NCBI RefSeq assembly: GCF_900129585.1 | Contig: NZ_FQWF01000010.1 | Span: 124,001-188,000 of the forward strand | Reading direction: 5' to 3' | Source: Flavobacterium micromati | GTDB lineage: Bacteria; Bacteroidota; Bacteroidia; Flavobacteriales; Flavobacteriaceae | Length of the DNA stretch: 64,000 nucleotides | Shown here: piece after piece, positions 53,937 through 63,426 of the stretch | Layout of the letters: each line of letters opens with the position of its first letter | Position numbering within the stretch: position 1 is the stretch's first letter | The notes under the pieces: generated by a model | The model's input: only the letters and a program-made list of their open reading frames with translations | What the model was told of the DNA's origin: nothing | Databases searched by the model: none | Translations under genes and position numbers: made by a program

Positions 53937-54614
53937 CAAATAGAACTGATAACGCCTTTCATAATAAAAGTAATGTGCATAGCAGAAGCACCACCAAAAG
54001 GTGATCGTATTAACATTGATTTGAAAATATCAGTTACTATTAATAAATACAACCAGATTCAATTAATTAATGCAACTCACAGGAAAAGAGATGAGCCAAA
54101 CCTATCAAGAATATTCCAAACTGCATTTCAAGAATTTACCATTTTGACAGGCGAAAGTGCGAATGAAATACTATCAGAAAATAAAAACTAGATTATAGAA
54201 ATTAAGACAAGCTTGTAAACCTGACTTATATAATTTACAACAAAAGATCAATGAGACGATTAATCAATTTATTTTTACTTCAGATTTAGCGATAGCGATA
54301 ACTGAAGTCGATTTGTTTATAGAGTCCGTGCTGGAAAAGTTTTTAATAAAAATAGATTTTTATAAATACTAGTAGCTGTAGATCCTGTAATAACAATTTT
54401 TAAAAGTAATTTGTCACAAGGTTGTTAGCCAGTTTGCCGAACGTACAGCTCCACCTCCTAAATTAGCAGCTTCACATTTTGTTGACTAGATTAGAAAAAA
54501 AACTGATAGAGTAAAATTGGACTTAACTAATTGTAGTATCTTTTATAATCGGTCATGTTCTTCTTTCAATAAAGCTAACTTTTTAAAATATAGAATTAAC
54601 ATAATGAACAAACT
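53937..54614. other. Gap with an IS30-end match and decayed sequence
   Basis: A 72-codon open frame at 53973-54191 is not convincing, because it contains the IS30-like block at 54055-54095. The remaining ~400 bp have stops in all frames and no recognisable gene. Confidence 0.4.
54055..54095 (+). repeat. Isolated copy of the IS30 left end
   Basis: 41 bp (AGATTCAATTAATTAATGCA, ACTCACAGGAAAAGAGATGA, G) agreeing with the IS30 left end at 15941-15981 at 38 positions, including all 21 bases of the inverted repeat. No transposase follows, so it is a solo end or deletion product. Confidence 0.65.
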
Positions 54615-55616
54615 ATGAGCACAACAAGAACAATCAATTTAAAAAACAGACCAAAAGGGATACCTGAGCTGACAGATTTTGAGTTTACTACTGCTGACGT
54701 ACCTGCGTTACAAGAAGGAGAAGTTTTATTAAGTTCCAAATACTTTTCAGTCGATCCTTATTTAAGAGGAAGAATGAGTGATGCTGAGTCCTACATAAAA
54801 CCATTTGAGCTCAATAAACCGATAATATCTGGCACTATTGCTGAAGTTTTAGCATCTAAGAACAGTAAATTCAGTATCGGCGATTACGTGTCTGGTATGT
54901 TAGCATGGAAAGAAACTCAGGTAGTAAAACCCGACGAACTTCTAAAAGTAGATCCAAATAAAGCACCTCTTTCGGCATATCTTGGAGTTTTAGGAATGAC
55001 AGGACTTACCGCATATTTAGGATTGACTGAAATAGGAAAACCTAAAAAAGGGGAAACACTCCTTGTATCAGGTGCAGCAGGAGCTGTAGGAAGCGTGGTA
55101 GGTCAAATTGGTAAAATACTTGGATTACGAGTAGTTGGAATTGCCGGCACGGATGAAAAATTGGAAATGCTCAAATCTAAATTCGGCTTTGACGAAGCAA
55201 TAAATTACAATACCACAGAAAACATGAATGAAGCGATCGCTAATTCTTGCCCTGAAGGTGTAGATATTTATTTTGACAATGTGGGAGGAGAAATCTCGGA
55301 AGCCGTACTTTTTAATATCAACAAGTTCTCAAGAACAGTAAACTGCGGTGCTATTTCCGTGTACAATAACACAACACTTCCAAAAAGTATTAGTGTACAA
55401 CCATTCCTGATCAAGAAAAGTTCTTCCATGCAAGGTTTCGTGATCTCCAATTATGTAGACAAACATTCCGCAGGAATTAAGCAATTAGCAGAATGGTTAC
55501 AGCAAGGCAAATTGCATTACATAGAAACTATTGTAGATGGGTTTGATGAACTACCTAATGCTTTTATCGATTTATTTCAAGGAAAAAACAAAGGAAAAAT
55601 GATCGTCAAAGTATAA
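54615..55616 (+). CDS. NADP-dependent oxidoreductase (CurA/leukotriene-B4 dehydrogenase-like MDR)
   Basis: 333 residues. Opening TTRTINLKNRPKGIPELTDF, then SVDPYLRGRMSDAESY (hallmark of this subgroup), AYLGVLGMTGLTAYLGLTEI, the NADP motif SGAAGAVGSVVGQIGKILG, and YFDNVGGEISEAVLF. Members reduce the double bond of enals, enones and prostaglandin-like compounds using NADPH. No zinc site. It is transcribed alone after the decayed gap and forms, with the two genes before it, a detoxification-type group. Confidence 0.88.
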   Translation: MSTTRTINLKNRPKGIPELTDFEFTTADVPALQEGEVLLSSKYFSVDPYLRGRMSDAESYIKPFELNKPIISGTIAEVLASKNSKFSIGDYVSGMLAWKETQVVKPDELLKVDPNKAPLSAYLGVLGMTGLTAYLGLTEIGKPKKGETLLVSGAAGAVGSVVGQIGKILGLRVVGIAGTDEKLEMLKSKFGFDEAINYNTTENMNEAIANSCPEGVDIYFDNVGGEISEAVLFNINKFSRTVNCGAISVYNNTTLPKSISVQPFLIKKSSSMQGFVISNYVDKHSAGIKQLAEWLQQGKLHYIETIVDGFDELPNAFIDLFQGKNKGKMIVKV

Positions 55617-56323
55617 ACTAAAATAAAGAAATTTACTTTTTTAACAAATACAAAGTCAAAAAAAGGAATTGAATACCAGAATAACTAATTTTTAAAATTA
55701 TGTAGAAATTTATTCAGTATTGAAATGTATTTGTAGCGTAAAGTCGTACTAACAATATTAAGAAATAAAACAATAATCACTAAGAAATTATTCCTTCCTT
55801 TTTTTGATGATTTTCACTATTTTCAGGATATACACAAAAGGAATACCTAGATCCAGAAAAAAAAAACCAATCTAATGATTAAAGTAGATGAAATAAAATT
55901 AAAAATAATTTTAATCGTGTTAATCTAAACATTATCGATGTTTTACTTGTCCATAAATTTTAATCTGCCTCTAACTGTGATACTCGTAAAATTGATAAAA
56001 AAGGCTCATTTAGGAGATAAGTTATTATTGAGTAACATGGCAGAAAAAATTTTGATTGCTAAATCGGATTTAAAAAATCTCAAATAGCTGTTTTTAAAAT
56101 AATTAATTCATGTATTAAAAAAGGTTAATCTTATCAGCTGTTTTAAGGATAAGATTGAGACAGACGACACAAATATGAACAATGACTAATTAATAAATTA
56201 GCGATGAAAATAAATAGGATGACTTAAGCTACTTCATACATTCATTCTATCGCTAATAACTGTATCTAGCTGTTCAAACTCATTTCTGTATTGTGATGCC
56301 ATAATTCTTTTAAACCATCGTGT
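55617..56323. other. Intergenic stretch without a recognisable gene
   Basis: AT-rich. A short scrap around 55980-56085 (TRKIDKKGSFRR..., AEKILIAKSDLKNL) is too short to name. Nothing else seen. Confidence 0.35.
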
Positions 56324-58096
56324 ATGAACAAAAATATCCAAATAGAACTAATCGTGTTTATCGACTATACTATCAAAATCGCTAGAAATGGTCGCCATAT
56401 TCTAAACAATGTTGTCAAACATTACGGCGATACGATTAAATTAAAATTTCAATACTTTTCTAATGACGTAAATAACGCCGAATTCCAGCTGACAACAAGG
56501 GCAGTTTTGACTGCTAAATCGTATGGTAAACTTCACGAAATGGATTTACTACTAATGGATCATAAAGGTGATTATACGCCCGACATTATATATAATATGG
56601 TTGAAAGTCTGGGTATTGATATCAAAAAATTTAAAAAAGATTATAATTCCCCTGAAATTACTACAGAATTAAAAAACAATATAAAACTGGCTAAACAGAA
56701 TGAAATAAAGGTAGTACCAGCAGTTATCGTTAACGGTAACTTGTACAACGGTGCCTGGGATGAACACGCATTAATAGAATATATTGAATACATCAAAAAC
56801 AGACCTGTAGCGCAGGCCATGGAAAGTTTTGTAAAATGGGGAGCATCTGCTGCATTAATGCTATTAATTGCTGCGATAGTCGCTCTGATTTTTGCTAACA
56901 TAGGTTTTATTGAAGAATACGAATTTTTGCGTGATATTAAATTAGGCTTTTCTGCAGGTGATTCAAATTTCCTTTTGCCGCTAGAAACCTGGATTAATGA
57001 TGGATTGATGGCAATTTTCTTTTTGTTAATAGGATTAGAAATAAAAAGAGAATTAATTTTTGGCGAATTGTCGAGTAGAAAAAAGGCGACTATGCCTGTT
57101 ATTGGAGCCATTGGAGGTATGATAATTCCTGCATTAATATATTTGTTTATCAATTATAAAGAAGATGGCGCTCATGGCTGGGGAGTTCCAATGGCCACTG
57201 ATATTGCCTTCACGTTAGGATTGATGGCTTTGCTCGGAAGTACGGTGCCAGGTGCATTAAAGGCTTTTATCTCTGCATTGGCAGTTTCTGATGACTTAGG
57301 TGCTATTCTTGTTATTGCACTGTTTTATGGCCACGGTTTTCACATTAACGCATTTATTGTCTCAGTTGTTATTGTTGCAATAATGGGATTGCTCAACTAT
57401 TCTAAAGTGTATTCTAAAACCATTTACATCGTTTTGGGTGTTTTTCTTTGGTTCTATATTTATCAAAGTGGATTACATGCAACCCTTGCTGGCGTTATAA
57501 CTGCAATTTTGATTCCATCTAGGAGAAAAGGAAATTTAGTTGGTATCGCAACTCAAGCATCCGTAATTTTTGAGCAAGAAATAGTAAATATCAAAGATTT
57601 AGATAATAGTCAAGAAAGTATACGGCACAGTTCTTTACAATCTATAAATAAAGCTATTAATAGGTTAACTGGTCCTGGAGAAGAATTAGAGCATTCGTTA
57701 GAAAAAGGAGTTAACTATCTAATATTACCTTTATTTGCTTTTTTTAATACTGGAATAGTACTATTGGGAGTACAATTTAATGTAATTACTCCAGTTAATT
57801 TAGGTATAATATTAGGTCTGTGCATTGGAAAACCTCTTGGTATAGTTGGATTCTGTTGGTTAGCATCTAAATTTGACTTAGCCACTTTGTCAAATGAAAT
57901 TAGCTGGGCTCAGTTGATCGGAGCAGCATGTTTAGCCGGTGTGGGTTTTACTATGTCAATTGTGGTCGCAGGTGCAGTTTTTGATGGCGCAGTATTGAAC
58001 GGCGCTAAATTAAGTATTCTAATAGCTTCTGCCCTTTCCGCTACAATTGGTCTGTTTATATTGCAACGAGCTATTAAGGTATCAGTAATTAAATAG
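56324..58096 (+). CDS. nhaA: NhaA Na+/H+ antiporter with N-terminal thioredoxin-like domain
   Basis: 590 residues. Residues 1-155 follow a DsbA-like thioredoxin fold (ELIVFIDYTIKIARNGRHIL, VNGNLYNGAWDEHALIEYI), but the CxxC site is replaced by TIKIARN-type residues, so it is not redox-active. From about 160 an NhaA membrane domain begins: MESFVKWGASAALMLLIAAI, MAIFFLLIGLEIKRELIFGE, MATDIAFTLGLMALLG, AVSDDLGAILVIALF (the ion-binding DD pair) and AGVGFTMSIVVAGA. It exchanges Na+ for H+ for pH and salt homeostasis. Related bacterial fusions exist; loss of the cysteines is the oddity. Standalone gene. Confidence 0.88.
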   Translation: MNKNIQIELIVFIDYTIKIARNGRHILNNVVKHYGDTIKLKFQYFSNDVNNAEFQLTTRAVLTAKSYGKLHEMDLLLMDHKGDYTPDIIYNMVESLGIDIKKFKKDYNSPEITTELKNNIKLAKQNEIKVVPAVIVNGNLYNGAWDEHALIEYIEYIKNRPVAQAMESFVKWGASAALMLLIAAIVALIFANIGFIEEYEFLRDIKLGFSAGDSNFLLPLETWINDGLMAIFFLLIGLEIKRELIFGELSSRKKATMPVIGAIGGMIIPALIYLFINYKEDGAHGWGVPMATDIAFTLGLMALLGSTVPGALKAFISALAVSDDLGAILVIALFYGHGFHINAFIVSVVIVAIMGLLNYSKVYSKTIYIVLGVFLWFYIYQSGLHATLAGVITAILIPSRRKGNLVGIATQASVIFEQEIVNIKDLDNSQESIRHSSLQSINKAINRLTGPGEELEHSLEKGVNYLILPLFAFFNTGIVLLGVQFNVITPVNLGIILGLCIGKPLGIVGFCWLASKFDLATLSNEISWAQLIGAACLAGVGFTMSIVVAGAVFDGAVLNGAKLSILIASALSATIGLFILQRAIKVSVIK

Positions 58097-58440
58097 TTGT
58101 GACAAATATCTAATTAGAATAAAATTGTGTGTTTTAAAAAGCAATTGCTTAATATAATTTAATTTAGTTAAAACGGCAAAATAGTAAGTGAAACTAAATC
58201 TTATTATCATTAAATTTAATCGATAATAATTTACCGTGTTAAACTAGTTTAAAATTACAATTGATCCAAATTTCCTATTCAATTCCCAAATTGAAAACTA
58301 TACTTGAAGTATAGGAAATTTATATTTGATGTTTTAAACTGATATTTCAAAATTCAATGGCGATAACTGCAATATAATTATCATTTGGTTTGTCTTTCAT
58401 ACCTTTAATAAAAGGAAAAATAACTGCCGTGGTATTGAAA
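58097..58440. other. Gap after nhaA, containing a branched inverted repeat
   Basis: 58268-58321 can fold as an outer stem AAATTTCC/GGAAATTT enclosing two hairpins, TTCAATT-ccca-AATTGAA and CTATACTT-g-AAGTATAG. The function could be termination or a small mobile-repeat footprint. Remaining sequence is AT-rich. Confidence 0.45.
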
Positions 58441-58689
58441 ATGCCCACTACTAATAAAGACCTAAAAATAACTTTTTATGAATTAAAAACAGGTAAAATG
58501 ATAAGAACAGAAATCAAGGATATACTAACCGCTGGTGTCGAGGTAATTCAACCTATTTCAGCTTAAAATTTAGTTAAAGACGAAGAATACCTAATTTCAT
58601 TCAATACCAATGATTGGTATCAGCACGAAAAATCAAGCGGTTTAATAACTAGCTATCCTTTCATAACCATAAATTTCATAAATGAATAA
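58441..58689 (+). pseudogene. Remnant resembling 5-hydroxyisourate hydrolase (transthyretin-like)
   Basis: Frame from ATG 58441 to TAA 58687-58689 with one internal TAA at 58564: MPTTNKDLKITFYELKTGKM, IKDILTAGVEVIQPISA, stop, NLVKDEEYLISFNTNDWYQH and LITSYPFITINFINE. The second half resembles the G-x-Y-x-L-x-F-x-t-x-x-Y ... yP-v-i-F pattern of HIU hydrolases, but the C-terminal catalytic Y-R-G-S end is missing. The assignment is tentative. It precedes the cupin gene by 27 bp. Confidence 0.45.
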
Positions 58690-58716
58690 TCAATTTAAAA
58701 GTTAATTCTAAAAAAA

Positions 58717-59286
58717 ATGAATAGAAATAAATTTTTAACAACCATATTAGCTGCCGCGACAACATTGCCTTTCTTAGCTTTTGCTAAACAAAACCAATTT
58801 TTTCGAAGAGCAAACAAAGGTTTTAAGGTAAATGCTGGTGAAGGGCGACTACACGGGCATATAAAACTAAAAGGAGTAAACCAAAACATACTAGATTTAA
58901 AAATATCTGGCACTGATACTGATGGTGGCTTTGCAATGTTTGAGCAAATCTCTTTATCGCCAGGATGGGGAACACCGCTGCATGTGCATCATTTTCAAGA
59001 TGAAGTTTTTTATGTAATTGAAGGTTCTTTCTATTTTCAGGTGGGAGAGGATAAATATTCTCTAGGCGCTGGAGACTGTATTTTTTTGCCAATGAAAATT
59101 CCTCATGCGTGGACTCAAATCAGTAAAAAAGGAAAAATGACGGTAACTTTTCAACCAGCAGGCAAAATGGAAGCATTTTTTACAACAATGAGTGCATTTG
59201 AAAAAGAGCCAACTCCAAAAGAAATAGCAAAAGTTTTTGAAGACAACGACATGCAAATAGTTGGACCAATTTTAAAAGTAGAATAA
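58717..59286 (+). CDS. Exported cupin-domain protein
   Basis: 189 residues with an N-terminal export signal (MNRNKFLTTILAAATTLPFL; Tat-like start but without the second Arg). One cupin barrel: SPGWGTPLHVHHFQDEVFYV with metal ligands H89, H91 and E96, then LGAGDCIFLPMKIPHAWTQI with H130. It is complete. Quercetinase- and isomerase-type cupins have this form; the substrate is unknown. It stands between a HIU-hydrolase-like remnant and a lipoprotein wreck. Confidence 0.82.
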   Translation: MNRNKFLTTILAAATTLPFLAFAKQNQFFRRANKGFKVNAGEGRLHGHIKLKGVNQNILDLKISGTDTDGGFAMFEQISLSPGWGTPLHVHHFQDEVFYVIEGSFYFQVGEDKYSLGAGDCIFLPMKIPHAWTQISKKGKMTVTFQPAGKMEAFFTTMSAFEKEPTPKEIAKVFEDNDMQIVGPILKVE

Positions 59287-59744
59287 TTTAAATTAACTAT
59301 AAATGAAAAAATCAACAGCGACTTTTATTGCCAATGTAATGTTTTCTTGCAGTAATAAAAGCAAAACTCTACAATATTGAACGAACATTCAATCTGCCAT
59401 TGAAGAATTAAAGTATAGTACCGAAACAATCGGCAACGGATACTTAACGAAAGAAAAAATAAATGGCAATCCACGTCGATAGCACGGTCACAGGCTTCTG
59501 GCAGAATTGTGGGCTTTTTTGATGGACAGTACATTGGTCTGCCGTGCAATGATACCTACTTAATAATTGGTAAAAAAATAAAAATATTTAAAGAAGTAGC
59601 AGGAGATGTATTTTTAAAAAAGTGTTGCTCCTAATTGCTTGCTAACGGCGAAATTGAAATCATTAAAACAGGCAATCGTTTCTCCAACATAATCTATTTC
59701 TTTTTTATCAATCATTGTACTTTGCAAAAACTACCTTTAAATGT
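59287..59744. pseudogene. Broken small lipoprotein gene and gap
   Basis: ATG at 59303 starts MKKSTATFIANVMFSCSNKS (lipoprotein-like signal) and runs as TNIQSAIEELKYSTETIGNG after a TGA, then changes frame at about 59480 to RSQASGRIVGFFDGQYIGLP and CNDTYLIIGKKIKIFKEVAG before another stop near 59637. One stop and one frameshift disrupt a protein of about 110 residues that I do not recognise. Confidence 0.45.
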
Positions 59745-60623
59745 TTATTTATCGATGGTTATTATGGCGCGCATTACTTTAGAATCTGCAACAGAATAGT
59801 ATAGCCATATTTCATTATGCTCCATTAGTGCCGAAGCGGCAAACGCAATATCTGTTTCGTCTTTCTTCGGTTTTGTGGGCGTAATCAATGGAGAGGTGCT
59901 TCGGTTTGTTACATTTCCATCACCGTCCATTTCAACCCATCCAATGCGCCAGTGGGCTTTTTCATTGGCACCATTATAAAACATAACAGAACCTTCGTTC
60001 CCATTTTTCACAATTGGACCAGCACTTAAGTGATAATTATCCCATTCGTTCCCTGGCTGCATATATTCTCCAATAATTTTCCACGGTCCCGATACGCTTG
60101 AACTTTCGGCAATGCCTAATTTTGATCGGTCATCATCAGCGTATTCAAACCACAGCACCCACTCTTTGTTTGGTAATTGATAGACGGTTGCTTCTTTAGG
60201 ATTGCGGTACCCCTTCTGGCTGGGAATGGCAACGCCAGCAAGTTTCAAGGTCTCTATTGAAGATCCTTTCGACAATAACAACTGCCCTACCTCTTCTGTT
60301 TGGTTCCAGCCTGAGTAATATATAAAATATTGATCATCAGCAAATACTAAAGTGGGATCCTCGCATCCATCTTTATCATAAACGTTAGTTCCAGGTATAA
60401 TTACTGGTGTATCAGACATCTTAAATGTTAAACCATCGCGAGACGTTCCGTAGTATATCCGAGCCACCTTTTGTTTCGGATCTTGTGAAGGGTTAACAGC
60501 ACGCAACAAAATTTTATACCATCCTTTTTCCTCCCAAACAAAAGGGCTGAGTTTATACATGCCAGACAAGGGTTCTGAACATTTTATTGTCAAATGCTCA
60601 ATATGTTTTATTTGATAGGTCAT
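59745..60623 (-). CDS. GH130-like (DUF377) five-bladed beta-propeller glycosidase/phosphorylase
   Basis: 292 residues without a signal peptide. Repeated blade motifs: GCEDPTLVFADDQYFIYYSG (the GCEDP signature of GH130), RNPKEATVYQLPNKEWVLWF, WDNYHLSAGPIVKNGNEGSV and IAFAASALMEHNEIWLYYSV. GH130 enzymes act on beta-mannosides by phosphorolysis or hydrolysis in the cytoplasm. The family is called from these motifs; GH43/32-like propellers are the alternative. Its ATG overlaps the end of the SDR gene by 4 bp, so the two are an operon, suggesting mannose-type sugar turnover. Confidence 0.7.
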   Translation of the reverse strand: MTYQIKHIEHLTIKCSEPLSGMYKLSPFVWEEKGWYKILLRAVNPSQDPKQKVARIYYGTSRDGLTFKMSDTPVIIPGTNVYDKDGCEDPTLVFADDQYFIYYSGWNQTEEVGQLLLSKGSSIETLKLAGVAIPSQKGYRNPKEATVYQLPNKEWVLWFEYADDDRSKLGIAESSSVSGPWKIIGEYMQPGNEWDNYHLSAGPIVKNGNEGSVMFYNGANEKAHWRIGWVEMDGDGNVTNRSTSPLITPTKPKKDETDIAFAASALMEHNEIWLYYSVADSKVMRAIITIDK

Positions 60624-61405
60624 GCGCCTTGCCCTAAGTTTTGCGTTAAACCTCCATCTAAAGTAAACGTTTTTCCCGTTGCATAAGCTGCGTCATCTGA
60701 TACCAGATAGGCGGCAAGCTTTGCAATTTCCCACGGTTCCGCGGCACGTTTCAATGGAATGCTCTGTACCTGTTTCTTTAAAAGTTCGGGATCATCCATG
60801 GCTTTTTGGTTCATGGGCGTAAGAACCATTCCAGGCGCAAGATTATTGACATTGATATTAAATTCCGCCAGTTCTAAAGACAGGCAACGTGTAATATTTC
60901 GAATAGCTCCTTTACTCGCACAATATTCTGAAGCTCCAGCGCGAGGAAGGTCTTCATGTACGGAAGTGATATTGACAATTTTACCATTGCCTTTTTCTTT
61001 TTTACGAAGTCGGATAAACTCCTTACAATTGTAGAAAACCCCATATAAATTGGTGCGGATTGCTAGATCAAATACCTCAACGTCCATTTTATCCAATGTA
61101 ATTCCGGAAGCATCGACTCCAGCATTATTTATTAAAATATAGGGTACGCCAAGTTTTAAACACGCGGCCTCATACATAACTTTTACCTGATTATAATCGG
61201 ATATATCGGCCTGAAAAATTAATCCTTTGGAACCATTATCTGTGACGAGTTTCAGCGTTTTTTTTGCGCCAGCCTCATCTTGAAAATAGTTAATGAGAAT
61301 CGAAGCGCCTTTTTTACTCAGTTCGTCAGCAATGGCTTGGCCTATTCCTGAATCCGCACCAGTAATGATTACGGTTTTACCTGCTAAAGTTTTATCTTTT
61401 GTCAT
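60620..61405 (-). CDS. SDR-family sugar dehydrogenase (glucose-1-dehydrogenase-like)
   Basis: 261 residues of classical SDR: TVIITGADSGIGQAIADELS (G-x3-G-x-G), ILINNAGVDASG (NNAG), KIVNITSVHEDLPRAGASEY CASKGA region (catalytic S, Y, K) and LAPGMVLTPMNQKAM, ending TGKTFTLDGGLTQNLGQGA. It resembles glucose 1-dehydrogenase-type enzymes using NAD(P). It is upstream of and coupled to the GH130-like gene by a 4-bp overlap; the sugar oxidised is unknown. Confidence 0.85.
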   Translation of the reverse strand: MTKDKTLAGKTVIITGADSGIGQAIADELSKKGASILINYFQDEAGAKKTLKLVTDNGSKGLIFQADISDYNQVKVMYEAACLKLGVPYILINNAGVDASGITLDKMDVEVFDLAIRTNLYGVFYNCKEFIRLRKKEKGNGKIVNITSVHEDLPRAGASEYCASKGAIRNITRCLSLELAEFNINVNNLAPGMVLTPMNQKAMDDPELLKKQVQSIPLKRAAEPWEIAKLAAYLVSDDAAYATGKTFTLDGGLTQNLGQGA

Positions 61406-62931
61406 GGCTTAATCTGGTTTATAAAGAGTTAATAATACATAATGGTACTGTTAATTTTTATGTTTGAGGTCGGTATTACATCACCCCAGCTGGCCTTTAT
61501 TTGCAAAAACCAAAAATGTGCCTAGTAAAAGTCAAAAGCCGATATTGAAAACAGGTTCCTTTTCTTTCTACAATTTGTGTAATTAATAAAGAACTAACAA
61601 AAATTGACGTTTAAATCGAAACAGCATATTACCACAAACCAACTGCTGTTTAAAAACTCTCTAAAATAGAGCCTGCTGTAATGCATGAAATAATTTTAAA
61701 ATTTACTTTAATAATAACTTAATTTAAATTCACTCTTTTCATGTAATTTGAAAATGACTTTTTCGATCTAAAGAATATCTCGCCAATTAAAATAATAAAT
61801 AACAGAAAAAATATCATAAATGAGGTATGAAGTTATTTTCCAAATTAATAACAGATTCTAAATTTAAACCTAATAAAAAAAAGTATATTACATAATTAAA
61901 TAAATTTCTTGTGAAATTAATGGTCAATTTATACAAGTGTATTTGTGAATAATTTATTGTTCTACAATTGAACATAATATTCAATTAGACTCATAACTTT
62001 TTCATTGGATTTAGCTAGTTGGAATAGCAAAAACTAAATTTTCCAGACTTAAACGCGTAAAAAATTTAAATTTTTTCTAAATAAATAATCCTTTTTATAC
62101 TTGCAAAAAAGTGTTTTTTTATAATTTTCGTAAATAATTTGAAAACCGATTACTAAGAAAGATGTTTTTTCTTTCCTAATGGAATCGCTTGAAATAAAAA
62201 TTAATGGAAGAACTCTAACTCTTTAACTTTGTTTTAAAACAATAAATTCCAAAATTTAATCTAATAAATCGCAATTTTATAAATACTCTCCATGCTCAGG
62301 TTCTTTGTGAGGTAAAATTTTATAAATCATAATTTTGCAGATTAAAATTAATGATTTCTTTAAAATTTCTTATTTATCAAAATTGTAATATCAATAATTT
62401 CTGAAAGATCTCGACTTATTTTCATACCTTTAAAAAATACTAAAATCTAGAAAATATTAAAATTTTAGGTAGCTAAAATGATAAAAAGTTTGCTGAACTT
62501 TCATTCTGAAAAAACTTGAAAAAAATATCTTCCAAAGCAAATGGATAACCGCCATATCTGAACAGGAAATCCTATAAAGTAATAATAAAAAAGTATCGTA
62601 TTGTTAAAAGACAAAGCGAGAATAAAACTATTTTCGCAACTTGTCTTTTGGTAACTCATCAAGAAAGCGTCAAATTAAAAGTAAATATTTTTAGGCAGAC
62701 ACAAAAAATATTTTAATTTATTTTAGTGATTTTTATTAACAGATATAACGTTTATGACATGCTGTAAACATATTTTCTAAAATAATCTGGGAGGAAAAAT
62801 ACAATTACAAATCTGTCAAAATGTTTTTTACTGTTTCAATAAGTCCACCTTGGATAATTAATTTTATAAATATTTAAAATTCTTGTCAGGAATAAAATAA
62901 CAAGTCGACTATTTATGATAACATTAAAATT
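61406..62931. other. Long AT-rich gap without genes
   Basis: 1.5 kb, very AT-rich, with stops in all frames. I see no tRNA, no protein fragment and no clear repeat. Promoters for the SDR/GH130 operon (left end) and the rhodanese operon (right end) must be within it, but no boxes stand out. Confidence 0.4.
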
Positions 62932-63426
62932 ATGAAATTCCTGTTTAAAATATTTATCTTTTTTACAACTTCATTTTGTTTTTCACAAAACACGATTCCA
63001 TTGGTTTTAGAAAAATTGAATAAACAAACGGTTCCTTACATTACAATTAAAGAACTCAACACAAGAACTGGAGTTATTTTACTAGATGCGAGAGAAATTA
63101 AAGAATTTAAAGTAAGTCACATCAAAAACGCTACAAACGTAGGATTTGATAAGTTTGACAGTGCCAAACTTGCTAAAAAATTTAAAGATAAAAATGCAAC
63201 AATTATTGTGTATTGCTCTATTGGTGTTCGCAGCGAAAAAATAGGCGAAAAATTACAAAAATTAGGTTATAAAAATGTCTACAATTTGTATGGAGGCATT
63301 TTTGAGTATAAAAATACTGGCGGTAAAGTGATTAACAATCAGAATAAAGTAACAGATAGTGTGCATACTTTTAATAAAATATGGAGCGTTTATTTAACTA
63401 AAGGAATAAAGGTTTATGAAAACTGA
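62932..63426 (+). CDS. Secreted rhodanese-like sulfurtransferase
   Basis: 164 residues with a signal peptide (MKFLFKIFIFFTTSFCFSQ). One rhodanese domain: ILLDAREIKEFKVSHIKNAT, then the active-site loop IIVYCSIGVRSEKIGEKLQ (C95, CSIGVR) and YKNVYNLYGGIFEYKN. It transfers sulfane sulfur or reduces thiol species in the periplasm. It overlaps the next gene, a DUF2064 glycosyltransferase, by 11 bp. In Bacteroidota this pairing belongs to the arsenosugar-type cluster with a radical SAM ArsS protein, which would lie beyond the window. Confidence 0.82.
   Translation: MKFLFKIFIFFTTSFCFSQNTIPLVLEKLNKQTVPYITIKELNTRTGVILLDAREIKEFKVSHIKNATNVGFDKFDSAKLAKKFKDKNATIIVYCSIGVRSEKIGEKLQKLGYKNVYNLYGGIFEYKNTGGKVINNQNKVTDSVHTFNKIWSVYLTKGIKVYEN

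Noticed and set aside
53973..54191. 72-codon open frame after the SDR gene
   Set aside because: It runs through the IS30-end block and shows no domain, so it is probably chance.
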